Program-made: the position numbers and the translations under genes
Notes under the pieces: generated by a model
The model's database searches: none
Told to the model about the DNA's origin: nothing
The model's input: only the letters and a program-made list of their open reading frames with translations
Shown: one piece after another, positions 32,624-42,383 of the stretch
Layout of the letters: each line of letters starts with the position of its first letter
Position numbering within the stretch: the first letter of the stretch is position 1
NCBI RefSeq assembly: GCF_900108945.1
Contig: NZ_FNYE01000012.1
Location: 124,001-188,000, forward strand
Reading direction: 5' to 3'
Length of the DNA stretch: 64,000 nt
Origin: Paraburkholderia diazotrophica
GTDB lineage: Bacteria; Pseudomonadota; Gammaproteobacteria; Burkholderiales; Burkholderiaceae

Positions 32624-33844
32624 TCAGATCACCGACTGATCCCGCAGCGCCTCGATGCGCGCATCGTCATAGCCGAGCACGTCGCGCAGGATGGCCTCCG
32701 TATGCTCGCCAAGTGTCGGCGGATGGGCTTGCGCCTCGGGCGGCGTCGCGCTCATCCGGATCGGATTGCGCACCAGCTTCACCGTGCCGCCCGACGGATG
32801 CGCCAGTTGCACCTGCATCCCGCGCGCAACCACCTGCTCGTTCTCGAACACCTCGCCCAGATCGTTGATCGGGCCGCACGGCACACCCGCCGCTTCGAGC
32901 GCGTCGATCCATTCGTGCTTGCTGCGCGTGCGGACCATCTCCGCGAGGATCGGCACCAGAACCTCGCGATTGCGCACGCGCGCGGGGTTTGTCGAAAAGC
33001 GGTCGTCATCGGCGAGATCGGCGCGATTGCCCACTTCGACGAACTTGCGGAACTGCCCGTCGTTGCCGACCGCCACGATGATCCAGCTATCGCTCGTCTG
33101 GAACGTCTGATAGGGGACGATGTTTTGATGCGCGTTGCCCCAGCGCACGGGCGGATTGCCGCTCGCAAGGAAATTCGAGTTCATGTTGGCAAGCATCGCG
33201 ACCTGCACATCGAGCAGCGCCATGTCGATGTACTGGCCTTCGCCCGTTCGCTCGCGATGCGCAAGCGCCGTCAGCACCGCGACGCTCGAGTACATGCCCG
33301 TCATCAGGTCCGCGATGGCGACGCCTGCTTTTTGCGGGCCGCCGCCCGGCTGGCCGTCGCGCTCGCCCGTGATGCTCATGAAGCCGCCGATGCCCTGGAT
33401 GATGAAGTCATAACCCGCGCGCTGCGCGTACGGACCCGTCTGTCCGAAGCCCGTCACCGAACAGTAGATGATGTCCGGTTTTACGGCCTTCAGCGACTCG
33501 TAGTCGAGCCCGTATTTTTTCAATTGCCCGACCTTGTAGTTTTCGAGCACGACATCGCTTTGCGCCGCCAGCTCGCGAACGATCTTTTGCCCTTCCGGCG
33601 TCGAGATGTCGATCGTTACCGAGCGTTTGTTGCGGTTCGCCGCGAGGTAATAGGCCGCCTCGCGCGTGTCCGCGCCGTCTGGCGTCTTCAGGTACGGCGG
33701 CCCCCAGTGGCGCGTGTCGTCGCCGGCTCCCGGCCGCTCGACCTTGATCACGTCGGCGCCGAAGTCGGCGAGGGTTTGCGCGCACCACGGACCTGCGAGC
33801 ACGCGGGTAAGGTCCAGCACGCGGATATGACTGAGTGCGCCCAT
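32624..33844 (-). CDS. CaiB/BaiF (class III) CoA-transferase
   Basis: A 406-residue family III CoA-transferase that moves CoA between carboxylic acids in the cytoplasm. The N-terminal LSHIRVLDLTRVLAGPWCAQTLADFGADVIKVERP is diagnostic, and the catalytic Asp lies in VAIADLMTGMYSS. The GGG-rich loop (QPGGGPQ) and C-terminal HPPTLGEHTEAIL are also present. Formyl-CoA, succinyl-CoA and carnitine-type enzymes share this fold, so the acyl groups are not predicted. It stands alone; no acyl-CoA dehydrogenase sits beside it. Confidence 0.93.
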   Translation of the reverse strand: MGALSHIRVLDLTRVLAGPWCAQTLADFGADVIKVERPGAGDDTRHWGPPYLKTPDGADTREAAYYLAANRNKRSVTIDISTPEGQKIVRELAAQSDVVLENYKVGQLKKYGLDYESLKAVKPDIIYCSVTGFGQTGPYAQRAGYDFIIQGIGGFMSITGERDGQPGGGPQKAGVAIADLMTGMYSSVAVLTALAHRERTGEGQYIDMALLDVQVAMLANMNSNFLASGNPPVRWGNAHQNIVPYQTFQTSDSWIIVAVGNDGQFRKFVEVGNRADLADDDRFSTNPARVRNREVLVPILAEMVRTRSKHEWIDALEAAGVPCGPINDLGEVFENEQVVARGMQVQLAHPSGGTVKLVRNPIRMSATPPEAQAHPPTLGEHTEAILRDVLGYDDARIEALRDQSVI

Positions 33845-34163
33845 GTTGTGTCTCTGTCTCCCATGTGATGAGGCGCGCCGCACGGGCGCCGCCCGATTCG
33901 ATCGATGTGGTGCATCTTAAGCGATCGGACGCCCCTCGCCCATTCAGCCTGACGGCATAGGACAAGTGACCGCCCGGGCCCGCTCCGGGCACTTCCGTGT
34001 CGAAATCCTGGCCGGATGGCCAATGCCGGGCGCAAGGCGCGCCGCGGCGTCGCGCAGGTGCGCCGATCCCGTATAATCGACCGTTCAGGAAACAATCTAT
34101 TGCGACGGTCGGTAAGTCTTCCGCAGCCGTCGGCTCAAGTCAGGACCGTCCCCAAAGCACGCT
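33845..34163. other. Divergent promoter region of the CoA-transferase gene and alaS
   Basis: No gene seen. A consensus -10 TATAAT lies at 34072-34077, about 87 bp ahead of alaS, with a poor -35 (GTCGCG) 17 bp upstream. A small hairpin GCCCGG-N7-CCGGGC lies near 33975. Confidence 0.45.
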
Positions 34164-36800
34164 ATGAAAGCCGCCGAAATCCGCGAGAAATTCCTCAAGT
34201 TCTTCGAATCGAAGGGCCATACGATCGTCCGCTCGTCGAGCCTCGTGCCCGGCAACGACCCGACGCTGCTCTTCACCAATTCGGGCATGGTGCAGTTCAA
34301 AGATGTGTTTCTCGGCGCCGAATCGCGTCCGTACTCGCGGGCCACGACGGCGCAGCGCAGCGTGCGCGCGGGCGGCAAGCACAACGATCTGGAAAACGTC
34401 GGCTACACCGCGCGTCACCACACGTTCTTCGAAATGCTGGGCAACTTCTCGTTCGGCGACTATTTCAAGCGCGACGCGATCCACTACGCGTGGGAGCTGC
34501 TGACGGGCGTCTACAAGCTGCCGAAGGAAAAGCTCTGGGTCACCGTCTACAAGGAAGACGACGAAGCGTACGACATGTGGGCGAAGGAAGTCGGCGTGCC
34601 GACCGAGCGCATCATCCGCATCGGCGACAACAAGGGCGCGCGCTACGCATCGGACAACTTCTGGCAGATGGCCGACACGGGCCCGTGCGGCCCTTGCTCC
34701 GAAATCTTCTATGACCACGGCCCGGATGTGTGGGGCGGCCCGCCGGGATCGCCGGAAGAAGACGGCGACCGCTACATCGAAATCTGGAACCTCGTGTTCA
34801 TGCAGTTCAACCGCGACGCGCAGGGCAACATGACGCCGCTGCCCAAGCAATGCGTGGACACGGGCATGGGTCTGGAGCGTATCGCGGCCGTGCTGCAGCA
34901 CGTGCACAGCAACTATGAGATTGACCTGTTCCAGGCGCTGATCAAGGCCGCCGCGCGCGAAACGGGCATCGCCGATCTGTCGAACAACTCTCTGAAGGTG
35001 ATCGCCGATCACATCCGCGCGTGCTCGTTCCTGATCGTCGACGGCGTGATCCCGGGCAACGAAGGCCGCGGCTACGTGCTGCGCCGTATCGTGCGCCGCG
35101 CGATCCGCCACGGCTACAAGCTGGGCCGCAAGGGCTCGTTCTTCCACAAGCTGGTCGCGGACCTCGTCGAGCAGATGGGCGGCGCGTATCCCGAACTGAA
35201 GGACGCCGAGCAGCGCGTGACGGACGTGCTGCGCCAGGAAGAAGAGCGCTTCTTCGAGACCATCGAGCACGGCATGTCGATTCTCGAAAGCGCGCTGGCC
35301 GAACTGGAAGCCGCGGCTGGCAAATCCGGTGGCAAGACGCTCGACGGCGAAGTCGCGTTCAAGCTGCACGACACCTACGGCTTTCCGCTCGATCTGACGG
35401 CGGACGTGTGCCGCGAACGTGGCGTGAGCGTCGACGAAACGGCTTTCGACGAGGCGATGGCCCGCCAGCGCGAGCAGGCGCGTGCGGCCGGCAAGTTCAA
35501 GATGGCGCAAGGCCTCGAATATACGGGCGCGAAGACCACGTTCCACGGCTACGAAGAGATCGTCTTCGACGACGCGAAGGTGACGGCGCTGTACGTCGAC
35601 GGCTCTTCCGTCAATGAAGTGACGAAGGGCCAACAGGCGGTCGTCGTGCTCGACCACACGCCGTTCTATGCGGAATCGGGCGGCCAGGTCGGCGATCAGG
35701 GCGTGCTCGCGAACGCGAGCGTCCGCTTCGCCGTCGTCGATACGCTGAAGGTGCAGGCGGACGTCGTGGGCCACCACGGCACGCTGGAACAGGGCACGCT
35801 GAAGCTCGGCGACGTCGTGAAGGCGGAAATCGACGCAGTGCGCCGCGCGCGCACGGCCCGCAACCACTCAGCCACGCACCTGATGCACAAGGCGCTGCGC
35901 GAAGTGCTCGGCGGCCATGTGCAGCAGAAGGGCTCGCTCGTCGACGCGGACAAGACGCGCTTCGACTTCGCGCACAACGCGCCGATGACGGACGACGAAA
36001 TCCGGCGTGTCGAAGAAATCGTCAACGCCGAAGTGCTGGCGAACGCGCCGGGCATCGTGCGCGTGATGCCGTACGACGAAGCGGTGAAGGGCGGCGCGAT
36101 GGCGCTCTTCGGCGAGAAGTACGGCGACGAAGTGCGCGTGCTCGATCTCGGCTTCTCACGCGAACTGTGCGGCGGCACGCACGTGCATCGCACGGGCGAT
36201 ATCGGCTTCTTCAAGATCGTGATGGAAGGCGGCGTCGCGGCGGGCATCCGTCGCGTCGAGGCGATCACGGGCGATAACGCCGTGCGTTTCGTGCAGGAAC
36301 TGGACGCGCGCATCAACGCCGCGGCCGCCGCACTGAAGGCACAGCCGGCGGAACTCACGCAGCGCATCACGCAGGTTCAGGACCAGGTGAAGTCGCTGGA
36401 AAAAGAACTGGGCGCGCTGAAGTCGAAGCTCGCGTCGAGCCAGGGTGATGAACTGGCGGGCCAGGCGATCGACGTGTCGGGTGTGCAGGTGCTGGCTGCG
36501 ACGCTGGAAGGCGCGGACGTCAAGACGCTGCGCGAAACCGTCGACAAGCTGAAGGACAAGCTCAAGAGCGCGGCCATCGTGCTCGCGTCCGTCGAAGGCG
36601 GCAAGGTCAGCCTGATCGCGGGCGTCACTGCCGATGCGAGCAAGAAGGTGAAGGCGGGCGAACTGGTGAACTTCGTCGCGCAGCAGATCGGCGGCAAGGG
36701 CGGCGGCCGTCCCGACATGGCGCAGGCAGGCGGCACCGAGCCGGCCAATCTGCCCGCAGCGCTGGCTGGCGTGAAGGGCTGGGTCGAGGCGCAGCTGTAA
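34164..36800 (+). CDS. alaS: Alanyl-tRNA synthetase
   Basis: AlaRS attaches alanine to tRNA-Ala and edits mischarged Ser/Gly. The 878-residue class II enzyme has the N-terminal catalytic domain (FFESKGHTIVRSSSLVPGNDPTLLFTNSGM), the editing domain with zinc ligands NHSATHL and CGGTHV, and a coiled-coil segment (about residues 715-765) before the C-terminal domain that ends GGGRPDMAQAGG. Length is standard (about 875). A perfect bidirectional terminator follows. Confidence 0.98.
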   Translation: MKAAEIREKFLKFFESKGHTIVRSSSLVPGNDPTLLFTNSGMVQFKDVFLGAESRPYSRATTAQRSVRAGGKHNDLENVGYTARHHTFFEMLGNFSFGDYFKRDAIHYAWELLTGVYKLPKEKLWVTVYKEDDEAYDMWAKEVGVPTERIIRIGDNKGARYASDNFWQMADTGPCGPCSEIFYDHGPDVWGGPPGSPEEDGDRYIEIWNLVFMQFNRDAQGNMTPLPKQCVDTGMGLERIAAVLQHVHSNYEIDLFQALIKAAARETGIADLSNNSLKVIADHIRACSFLIVDGVIPGNEGRGYVLRRIVRRAIRHGYKLGRKGSFFHKLVADLVEQMGGAYPELKDAEQRVTDVLRQEEERFFETIEHGMSILESALAELEAAAGKSGGKTLDGEVAFKLHDTYGFPLDLTADVCRERGVSVDETAFDEAMARQREQARAAGKFKMAQGLEYTGAKTTFHGYEEIVFDDAKVTALYVDGSSVNEVTKGQQAVVVLDHTPFYAESGGQVGDQGVLANASVRFAVVDTLKVQADVVGHHGTLEQGTLKLGDVVKAEIDAVRRARTARNHSATHLMHKALREVLGGHVQQKGSLVDADKTRFDFAHNAPMTDDEIRRVEEIVNAEVLANAPGIVRVMPYDEAVKGGAMALFGEKYGDEVRVLDLGFSRELCGGTHVHRTGDIGFFKIVMEGGVAAGIRRVEAITGDNAVRFVQELDARINAAAAALKAQPAELTQRITQVQDQVKSLEKELGALKSKLASSQGDELAGQAIDVSGVQVLAATLEGADVKTLRETVDKLKDKLKSAAIVLASVEGGKVSLIAGVTADASKKVKAGELVNFVAQQIGGKGGGRPDMAQAGGTEPANLPAALAGVKGWVEAQL

Positions 36801-36830
36801 GCGCATCGGACAGCATTCGCATCAAGCGAT

Positions 36831-36865
36831 AAAAAGCCGCGAGTCGATGAGACTCGCGGCTTTTT
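36831..36865. terminator. Bidirectional terminator between alaS and the LysR gene
   Basis: A perfect 15-bp inverted repeat AAAAAGCCGCGAGTC/GACTCGCGGCTTTTT with a 5-nt loop serves both converging genes. Confidence 0.93.
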
Positions 36866-36901
36866 GCTTTTAGAAGATCGGTCAAGCGTCCTGGCCCGGT
36901 A

Positions 36902-37813
36902 TCAGACAGCCATCGCCATCGTCGTCTTCAAGGCGTCGTCGGCGTTGCTGCTTTCGACCAGCATCCCGCGCAACGCATTCAATGCCGACGAAAAATGCCC
37001 ACGCCGCCAGATCAGCAGCGTATCGATGCTGCCAAGCCCTTCCGGCGTATGCACGGCGATATCGTTCGATTCGGGCAGCAGCGCGAGCACCGAGCGCGGC
37101 GCGACAGCCACGCCCGCGCCCGCCGCAACGCATGCGACGATCGCGTGATACGACCCGAGCTCCAGCACGCGCGCCGGACGGATGCCATGCTGCATGTACC
37201 AGTTTTCGACGTAGATCCGATACGCGCAACCCTGTTCGAACGCGACCAGCGTCGATAGCGCGATATCGCGGGGATCGCGAATGGGGCGGTGTCCGCGCGG
37301 ACTCAACATGACGAGTTCTTCGCGATACACGGGCACGATCTCGAACAGATCGCCCAGCGCTGCGGGATCGAGCGGCCTCGAGACGATGGCCGCATCCACC
37401 TCGAATTCGCGCACGCGCTCGATCAGCTTGCCCGTCGTGCCCGTCTCCAGTTCGAGCGCGACGTCCGGCCATGTCTGGTGGTATTGCGCGAGCAGACCGG
37501 GCAGCCGCGTCGCGGCGACGCTCTCCATCGTGCCGAGCCGCAAACGTCCGCTCGGACGCGCATCCTTGACGGCATGCCGCGCCTCGTCGGCAAGCGCGAG
37601 CAGCCGTTCGGCATAGGGCAAAAGCGTTTCGCCAGCCGGCGTCAGCACGAGACGGCGTCCGTCGCGGATGAAAAGCTCGGTGCCCAGCTGTTCTTCGAGC
37701 TGCTTGATGCGCGTTGTCACGTTCGACTGCACGCGGTTGAGCTTCGCCGCGGCACGTGTCACGCCGTTTTCGCGCACGACGGCGCGGAAAATGGCCAGGG
37801 CGGCAAGATCCAT
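36902..37813 (-). CDS. LysR-family transcriptional regulator
   Basis: A 303-residue LTTR with an N-terminal winged HTH (MDLAALAIFRAVVRENGVTRAAAKLNRVQSNVTTRIKQLEEQLG) and a periplasmic-binding-like effector domain. It is divergent from a YbfB-type MFS gene, the usual arrangement for a LysR regulator and its target. Start choice: ATG 37813 has GGAGAG a few nt upstream and begins at the family's usual residue; ATG 37825 is 4 codons longer. The inducer is unknown. Confidence 0.92.
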   Translation of the reverse strand: MDLAALAIFRAVVRENGVTRAAAKLNRVQSNVTTRIKQLEEQLGTELFIRDGRRLVLTPAGETLLPYAERLLALADEARHAVKDARPSGRLRLGTMESVAATRLPGLLAQYHQTWPDVALELETGTTGKLIERVREFEVDAAIVSRPLDPAALGDLFEIVPVYREELVMLSPRGHRPIRDPRDIALSTLVAFEQGCAYRIYVENWYMQHGIRPARVLELGSYHAIVACVAAGAGVAVAPRSVLALLPESNDIAVHTPEGLGSIDTLLIWRRGHFSSALNALRGMLVESSNADDALKTTMAMAV

Positions 37814-37954
37814 TGATCTCTCCATGAGATTCAACCTATCTGTATTATTCATTTTATGAGATCGAAGGGTCAAGTTACGATGGGAAGCCGAAAACTCTTC
37901 TTCTCAACTTCAGGCAATGCCGATCACTGACCGGCCGCCATCACGCTGTCATCG

Positions 37955-39292
37955 ATGACCGATTTCGCTACCCGTATCTTTGAGCCTCACGCGTCGCCGC
38001 ACTCCGCCCGTCGCGCCGCGCTCGCCTGCATGGCGGCGTTGGCCGTCGCGCTCGGCGTCGGTCGTTTTGCCTTCACGCCGCTCCTGCCGCTGATGCTTCA
38101 TGGCGGCGCGCTCGATATCAGACATGGCGGCTGGCTCGCGTCGCTGAACTACGCGGGCTATTTTCTCGGCGCGATCGCTTGCGCCGCATTGCGTATCGAT
38201 GCAGCGCGCATGGTCAAGACGGGTCTTGCGCTGACGGTCCTGCTGGTGCTGGCAATGGGCGTCACGGACCAGTTCTGGATCTGGGCGGCCGTGCGTTTCG
38301 TCGCGGGCGCCGTCAGCGCGTGGACCTTCGTGTTCGCGTCGCAGTGGGGCTTGCGGCGGCTCGCCGAACTCGGCGCAAACGCGTGGGGCGGTGTGATCTA
38401 CACCGGGCCGGGCGTCGGCATTGCCGCGACGGGGCTGCTCGTCAGCGCGGCGGGCGCGCATGGCGCAGATGGTGCATATGGCGCATCGGTGGGCTGGATC
38501 GGATTCGGGCTCGTGTCGGCGGTGCTGACGGCGCTCGTGTGGCGGACGTTTGCGTCGACGCCGAGCACGCAGGTCGCATCGCACAACACGCGCAATACGG
38601 CGCCAAGAACGCGCGCACAAGCGCACGCCGCACAAGCGCACGCCGCACAACCGCACGCCGCACAACCGCACGCCGCACAGCCGCACCCCGCGCAGCCGCA
38701 CGCGGCACAACCGCACCCCGCGCAACTGCATCGCGCCGACGCTTTCTGGCTGATCGTCCTCTACGGCGTGCCCGGCTTCGGCTACATCATCACGGCGACG
38801 TTTCTGCCCGTGATCGCTCGCGCGGCACTGCCGGCAGGCTCGCCATGGCCGGATCTGTTCTGGCCGATGTTCGGCGGTGCGCTGGTCGTCGGCGCGCTCG
38901 CGGGCGCGCGACTTCCCGGGCACTGGGACAACCGCACGCTTTTGGCGGGCTGTTATGTGTTGCAGGCGCTCGGCATCGTCTCAGGCATCGCGTCGCCGAC
39001 GGCGGGCGGTTTCGCACTCGGCAGCGCGCTGATCGGCTTGCCGTTCACCGCGATCACATTGTTTGCGATGCGCGAAGCACGCCGCTTGCATGGCGACGAT
39101 GCGGCGGGTCTGATGGGTTACGCGACGGCGGCTTATGGCCTTGGACAGATCGCCGGCCCGCTCGTCGCCGCGCCGATCGCTGCGCACACCGGTTCCTTCA
39201 CGCCCGCGTTGTTGCTGGCGGCGGGCGCTCTGCTGGCGGGCGCGGCGGGCCTCGTCGTGGTCGCACTCGTTCGCCGGCAGTCGCGCGCCTGA
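37955..39292 (+). CDS. YbfB/YjiJ family MFS transporter with a His-rich repeat loop
   Basis: A 12-helix major facilitator protein (445 residues) whose N-terminal ALAVALGVGRFAFTPLLPLMLHGG is typical of the YbfB/YjiJ family (substrates unknown, predicted exporters). The central cytoplasmic loop between helices 6 and 7 is unusual: eight consecutive five-residue units of the type QPHAA occupy about residues 222-261. They are encoded by a 15-bp tandem repeat. Family members normally have a short loop here. The LysR gene is divergent, 141 bp away. Confidence 0.92.
   Translation: MTDFATRIFEPHASPHSARRAALACMAALAVALGVGRFAFTPLLPLMLHGGALDIRHGGWLASLNYAGYFLGAIACAALRIDAARMVKTGLALTVLLVLAMGVTDQFWIWAAVRFVAGAVSAWTFVFASQWGLRRLAELGANAWGGVIYTGPGVGIAATGLLVSAAGAHGADGAYGASVGWIGFGLVSAVLTALVWRTFASTPSTQVASHNTRNTAPRTRAQAHAAQAHAAQPHAAQPHAAQPHPAQPHAAQPHPAQLHRADAFWLIVLYGVPGFGYIITATFLPVIARAALPAGSPWPDLFWPMFGGALVVGALAGARLPGHWDNRTLLAGCYVLQALGIVSGIASPTAGGFALGSALIGLPFTAITLFAMREARRLHGDDAAGLMGYATAAYGLGQIAGPLVAAPIAAHTGSFTPALLLAAGALLAGAAGLVVVALVRRQSRA
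38618..38737. repeat. In-frame 15-bp tandem repeat inside the MFS gene
   Basis: Eight units of about 15 bp (CAACCGCACGCCGCA and variants) encode Q-[AP]-H-[AP]-A repeats. Units 1-5 are nearly identical in DNA; the last three have diverged. The pattern suggests expansion by slippage or recombination. Confidence 0.92.
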
Positions 39293-39337
39293 GCAAAAAG
39301 GGCGTGACAGGACACACAAAGGAGACACCAGGGAGCG

Positions 39338-39370
39338 ACAAACGAGAGACAAACGAGAGACAAACGAGAG
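39338..39370. repeat. Three perfect 11-bp direct repeats (ACAAACGAGAG)
   Basis: Three identical units sit head to tail between the MFS gene and ltaE. They are preceded by degenerate GACA/GAGA-rich sequence that looks like older copies. Confidence 0.9.
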
Positions 39371-39490
39371 CCGGCAAGCGCACAGGAAGGCGGTGACACC
39401 ATCCGACAAAAACAAATTCAGCACACGCCGCACTAAAATGACCGCTTTCCCGTCATCTCCGCGCACCTGTCGCCGGGCGCGCCGCCTGCC

Positions 39491-40522
39491 ATGCAACATT
39501 TCGCGTCGGACAACTACGCCGGCATCTGCCCCGAGGCGCTCGAAGCGCTGATCGCCGCCAACAACAGCGGCCACGAGCCGGCCTACGGCGACGACTCATG
39601 GACACAGCAGGTCTGCGACCGCCTGCGCAACCTGTTCCAGACCGACTGCGAAGTGTTCTTCGTCTTCAACGGCACGGCGGCGAACTCGCTGGCGCTCGCG
39701 TCGCTGTGCCAGTCGTATCACTCGGTGATCTGCCACGAACTCGCGCACATCGAAACCGACGAATGCGGCGGCCCCGAGTTCTTCTCGAACGGCTCGAAGT
39801 TGCTGACGGCGCCGGGCATCGGCGGCAAGCTCACGCCGGACGCGATCGAAGCCGTCATCACGCGCCGCGCCGACATCCACTATCCGAAGCCCAAGGTGGT
39901 CACGCTCACGCAATCGACGGAAGTGGGCACCGTCTACAGCGTCGAGGAAATCCGCGCGATCGCGGCGATTGCGAAACGCCGTCATCTGAAGGTTCACATG
40001 GACGGCGCGCGCTTCGCGAATGCGGTCGCGGCGCTCGACGTGCATCCGTGCGAGATCACGTGGCGCGCGGGCGTCGACGTGCTGTGCTTCGGCGGGACGA
40101 AGAACGGCTTGCCCGTCGGGGAGGCGGTCGTGTTCTTCGACCGCGCGCTCGCCGACGATTTCGCGTATCGCCTGAAGCAGGCAGGCCAGCTCGCGTCGAA
40201 GATGCGCTTCATTTCCGCGCCGTGGCTCGGCCTGCTCGACAACGACGTCTGGCTGCGCAACGCGCGTCACGCGAATGCAATGGCGAAGCTGATGGAATCG
40301 CGGCTCGCGGAGATTCCGGGCGTGAGCATCATGTTCCCGACGGAATCGAATGCGGTGTTCGCGCAATTGCCGCCGCACGCCGCGAAGGCGATGCGCGCGA
40401 GCGGCTGGAAGTTCTACGAGTTCATCGGCGCGGGCGGCTGCCGGCTGATGTGCGCGTGGGACACGCAACCCGAGACCGTCGAGCGCTTCGCCGCCGATGT
40501 CCGCGCGCTGTGTGCGGCGTGA
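39491..40522 (+). CDS. ltaE: Low-specificity L-threonine aldolase
   Basis: A PLP enzyme (343 residues) that cleaves L-threonine or allo-threonine to glycine and acetaldehyde. The fold-type I pattern is clear: FASDNYAGICPEALEAL at the start, HIETDECGGPEFFS, the aspartate for the PLP ring in KVHMDGARFANA, and the Schiff-base Lys in CFGGTKNGLPVGEAVVF. The MRFISAPWLGLL segment is typical of the bacterial beta-eliminating lyase/threonine aldolase group. It precedes the dehydrogenase-Liv cluster by 208 bp, and its acetaldehyde product could be a substrate for such a dehydrogenase, though that link is speculative. Confidence 0.92.
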   Translation: MQHFASDNYAGICPEALEALIAANNSGHEPAYGDDSWTQQVCDRLRNLFQTDCEVFFVFNGTAANSLALASLCQSYHSVICHELAHIETDECGGPEFFSNGSKLLTAPGIGGKLTPDAIEAVITRRADIHYPKPKVVTLTQSTEVGTVYSVEEIRAIAAIAKRRHLKVHMDGARFANAVAALDVHPCEITWRAGVDVLCFGGTKNGLPVGEAVVFFDRALADDFAYRLKQAGQLASKMRFISAPWLGLLDNDVWLRNARHANAMAKLMESRLAEIPGVSIMFPTESNAVFAQLPPHAAKAMRASGWKFYEFIGAGGCRLMCAWDTQPETVERFAADVRALCAA

Positions 40523-40730
40523 GCGGGGCGCGTCGGGCATTCGCGGCATGCGCGTGAACCCCGCCCTATGCAAGCGCGACCCGGAGCCCGAATCGAACTT
40601 CGCAGACGGGACGAACGGCTGATTGCGGCAACAGGCAGGCACCCGTCGCCGCGCTGATCGTAGTCACACGCAGCGGCTTCGCTGGAACACAGCGCCGCTT
40701 CATCTTCGATAACAAAGGAGACACATCGAC

Positions 40731-41879
40731 ATGGCCTACATCTACTATCTGACGCACATTCATCTCGGCTACGACGCACTCGCGCAGTTGCCTGCCGAGT
40801 GCGAGCGCTCGGGCATCAAACGGCCGCTCGTGGTGACGGACAAGGGCGTGATGGCGGCGGGCGTCGCGCAGCAGGCGATCGACGCGCTGAAGCTCTCTCA
40901 CGTGCCCGTCTTCGACGACACGCCGTCGAACCCGACGGAAGCGATGGTGATGGCGGCCGCGCAGCGTTATCGCGACGAAGGTTGCGACGGACTGGTCGCG
41001 ATCGGCGGCGGCTCGTCGATCGATCTCGCGAAAGGCGTCGCGATCATGGCGACGCATCCGGGCACGATGACGGAATACGCAACCATCGAAGGCGGCAGCA
41101 ACCGGATCACCGACAACGCCGCGCCGCTGATCGCAGTGCCGACCACGGCGGGCACGGGCAGCGAAGTGGCGCGTGGCGCGATCGTAATTCTGAACGACGG
41201 GCGCAAGCTCGGCTTTCACTCATGGCATCTGCTGCCGAAGGCGGCCATCTGCGATCCCGGCCTGACGCTCGGCCTGCCCGCGACGCTGACGGCCGCGACG
41301 GGGATGGACGCGATCGCGCATTGCATCGAGACGTTTCTCGCACCGTCGTTCAATCCGCCCGCCGACGGCATCGCGCTCGACGGGCTGGAGCGCGCGTGGG
41401 CGAACATCGAGCTCGCGACGCACGACGGCCAGAACCGCGACGCGCGCCTTCATATGATGAGCGCGTCGATGCAGGGCGCGATGGCCTTCCAGAAGGGACT
41501 CGGCTGCGTGCACTCGCTGTCGCATCCGCTTGGCGGCGTGCCTGTGAACGGGCGCACGTCGCTGCATCACGGTACGCTGAACGCGGTCGTGTTGCCCGCC
41601 GTGCTGCGCTTCAACGAAAGCGCGGAGACGGTCATCGCGAATCGACGCTATGCGCGGATGCGGCGCGTGATGAACCTGCCGGACAATGCCGATCTCGCAC
41701 AGGCGTTGCATGACATGACGGCGCGTCTCGGGCTGCCGACGGGTCTCAGGCAAATGGGCGTCGACGAAAGCGTGTTCGACAAGGTGATCAAGGGCGCGCT
41801 CGCCGATCATTGCCACAAGACGAACCCGCGGGAAGCGACAGCCGACGACTATCGCCGGATGCTGACCGAGTCGATGTAA
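40731..41879 (+). CDS. Iron-containing alcohol dehydrogenase
   Basis: A 382-residue group III alcohol dehydrogenase, NAD(P)-dependent with a divalent metal. The nucleotide loop is GLVAIGGGSSIDLAKG, the metal/active region PTTAGTGSEVARGAIV, and metal-ligand His residues lie in MDAIAHCIETF and CVHSLSHPLGG. The substrate is not predictable: family members act on lactaldehyde, 1,3-propanediol, hydroxy acids or maleylacetate. A GGAGAC site precedes the ATG. It starts a tightly packed set with a thioesterase and a Liv-type importer, suggesting catabolism of the imported compound. Confidence 0.93.
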   Translation: MAYIYYLTHIHLGYDALAQLPAECERSGIKRPLVVTDKGVMAAGVAQQAIDALKLSHVPVFDDTPSNPTEAMVMAAAQRYRDEGCDGLVAIGGGSSIDLAKGVAIMATHPGTMTEYATIEGGSNRITDNAAPLIAVPTTAGTGSEVARGAIVILNDGRKLGFHSWHLLPKAAICDPGLTLGLPATLTAATGMDAIAHCIETFLAPSFNPPADGIALDGLERAWANIELATHDGQNRDARLHMMSASMQGAMAFQKGLGCVHSLSHPLGGVPVNGRTSLHHGTLNAVVLPAVLRFNESAETVIANRRYARMRRVMNLPDNADLAQALHDMTARLGLPTGLRQMGVDESVFDKVIKGALADHCHKTNPREATADDYRRMLTESM

Positions 41880-41909
41880 GCGCGCCCCTTTACGCCTGAA
41901 GCACACGAC

Positions 41910-42380
41910 ATGAACAAACCGGCTCCCGCGGCGCGCGCCGCCTATCCGCACTTCCTCGCCATCGGCACGCGCTGGATGGACAACGACGTCTACGGTCACG
42001 TGAACAACGTCGTCTACTACAGCTACTTCGATACCGTCGTGAACGAGTATCTGATCCGCGCGGGCGCGCTCGATATCGAGCACAGCACGACGATCGGGCT
42101 CGTAGTCGAGACGCAGTGCAACTACTTCGCGCCGCTCGCGTTTCCGGATCGCATCGACGCGGGACTGCGCGTCGTGCGCCTCGGCACATCGAGCGTGCGC
42201 TATGAAGTGGGTCTCTTCAGGGAAGGCGACGACGCGCCCGCCGCGCAAGGTCATTTCGTGCACGTCTACGTGGATCGCGAAACGCGTCGTCCCGTCGCGC
42301 TGCCCGACAGGCTGCGCGCCGCGCTCGAACCGCTCGTCGTGCCGGACGCGCCCGTCGTGCATCACGCGCAGGCGGACTGA
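41910..42380 (+). CDS. Acyl-CoA thioesterase, 4HBT family
   Basis: A 156-residue hot-dog-fold thioesterase. The signature RWMDNDVYGHVNNVVYYSYFDTVVNEYL contains the conserved Asp and the HVNN pattern of the 4-hydroxybenzoyl-CoA thioesterase group. It hydrolyses an acyl-CoA in the cytoplasm; the acyl group is not known. It lies 30 bp after the dehydrogenase and 3 bp before the first permease gene, so it is almost certainly part of the same operon. Aromatic or branched acyl-CoA are reasonable guesses. Confidence 0.92.
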   Translation: MNKPAPAARAAYPHFLAIGTRWMDNDVYGHVNNVVYYSYFDTVVNEYLIRAGALDIEHSTTIGLVVETQCNYFAPLAFPDRIDAGLRVVRLGTSSVRYEVGLFREGDDAPAAQGHFVHVYVDRETRRPVALPDRLRAALEPLVVPDAPVVHHAQAD

Positions 42381-42383
42381 CGC

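Noticed and set aside
38618..38737. CRISPR-like array
   Set aside because: The 15-bp units are contiguous, have no spacers and are in frame within a transporter gene.
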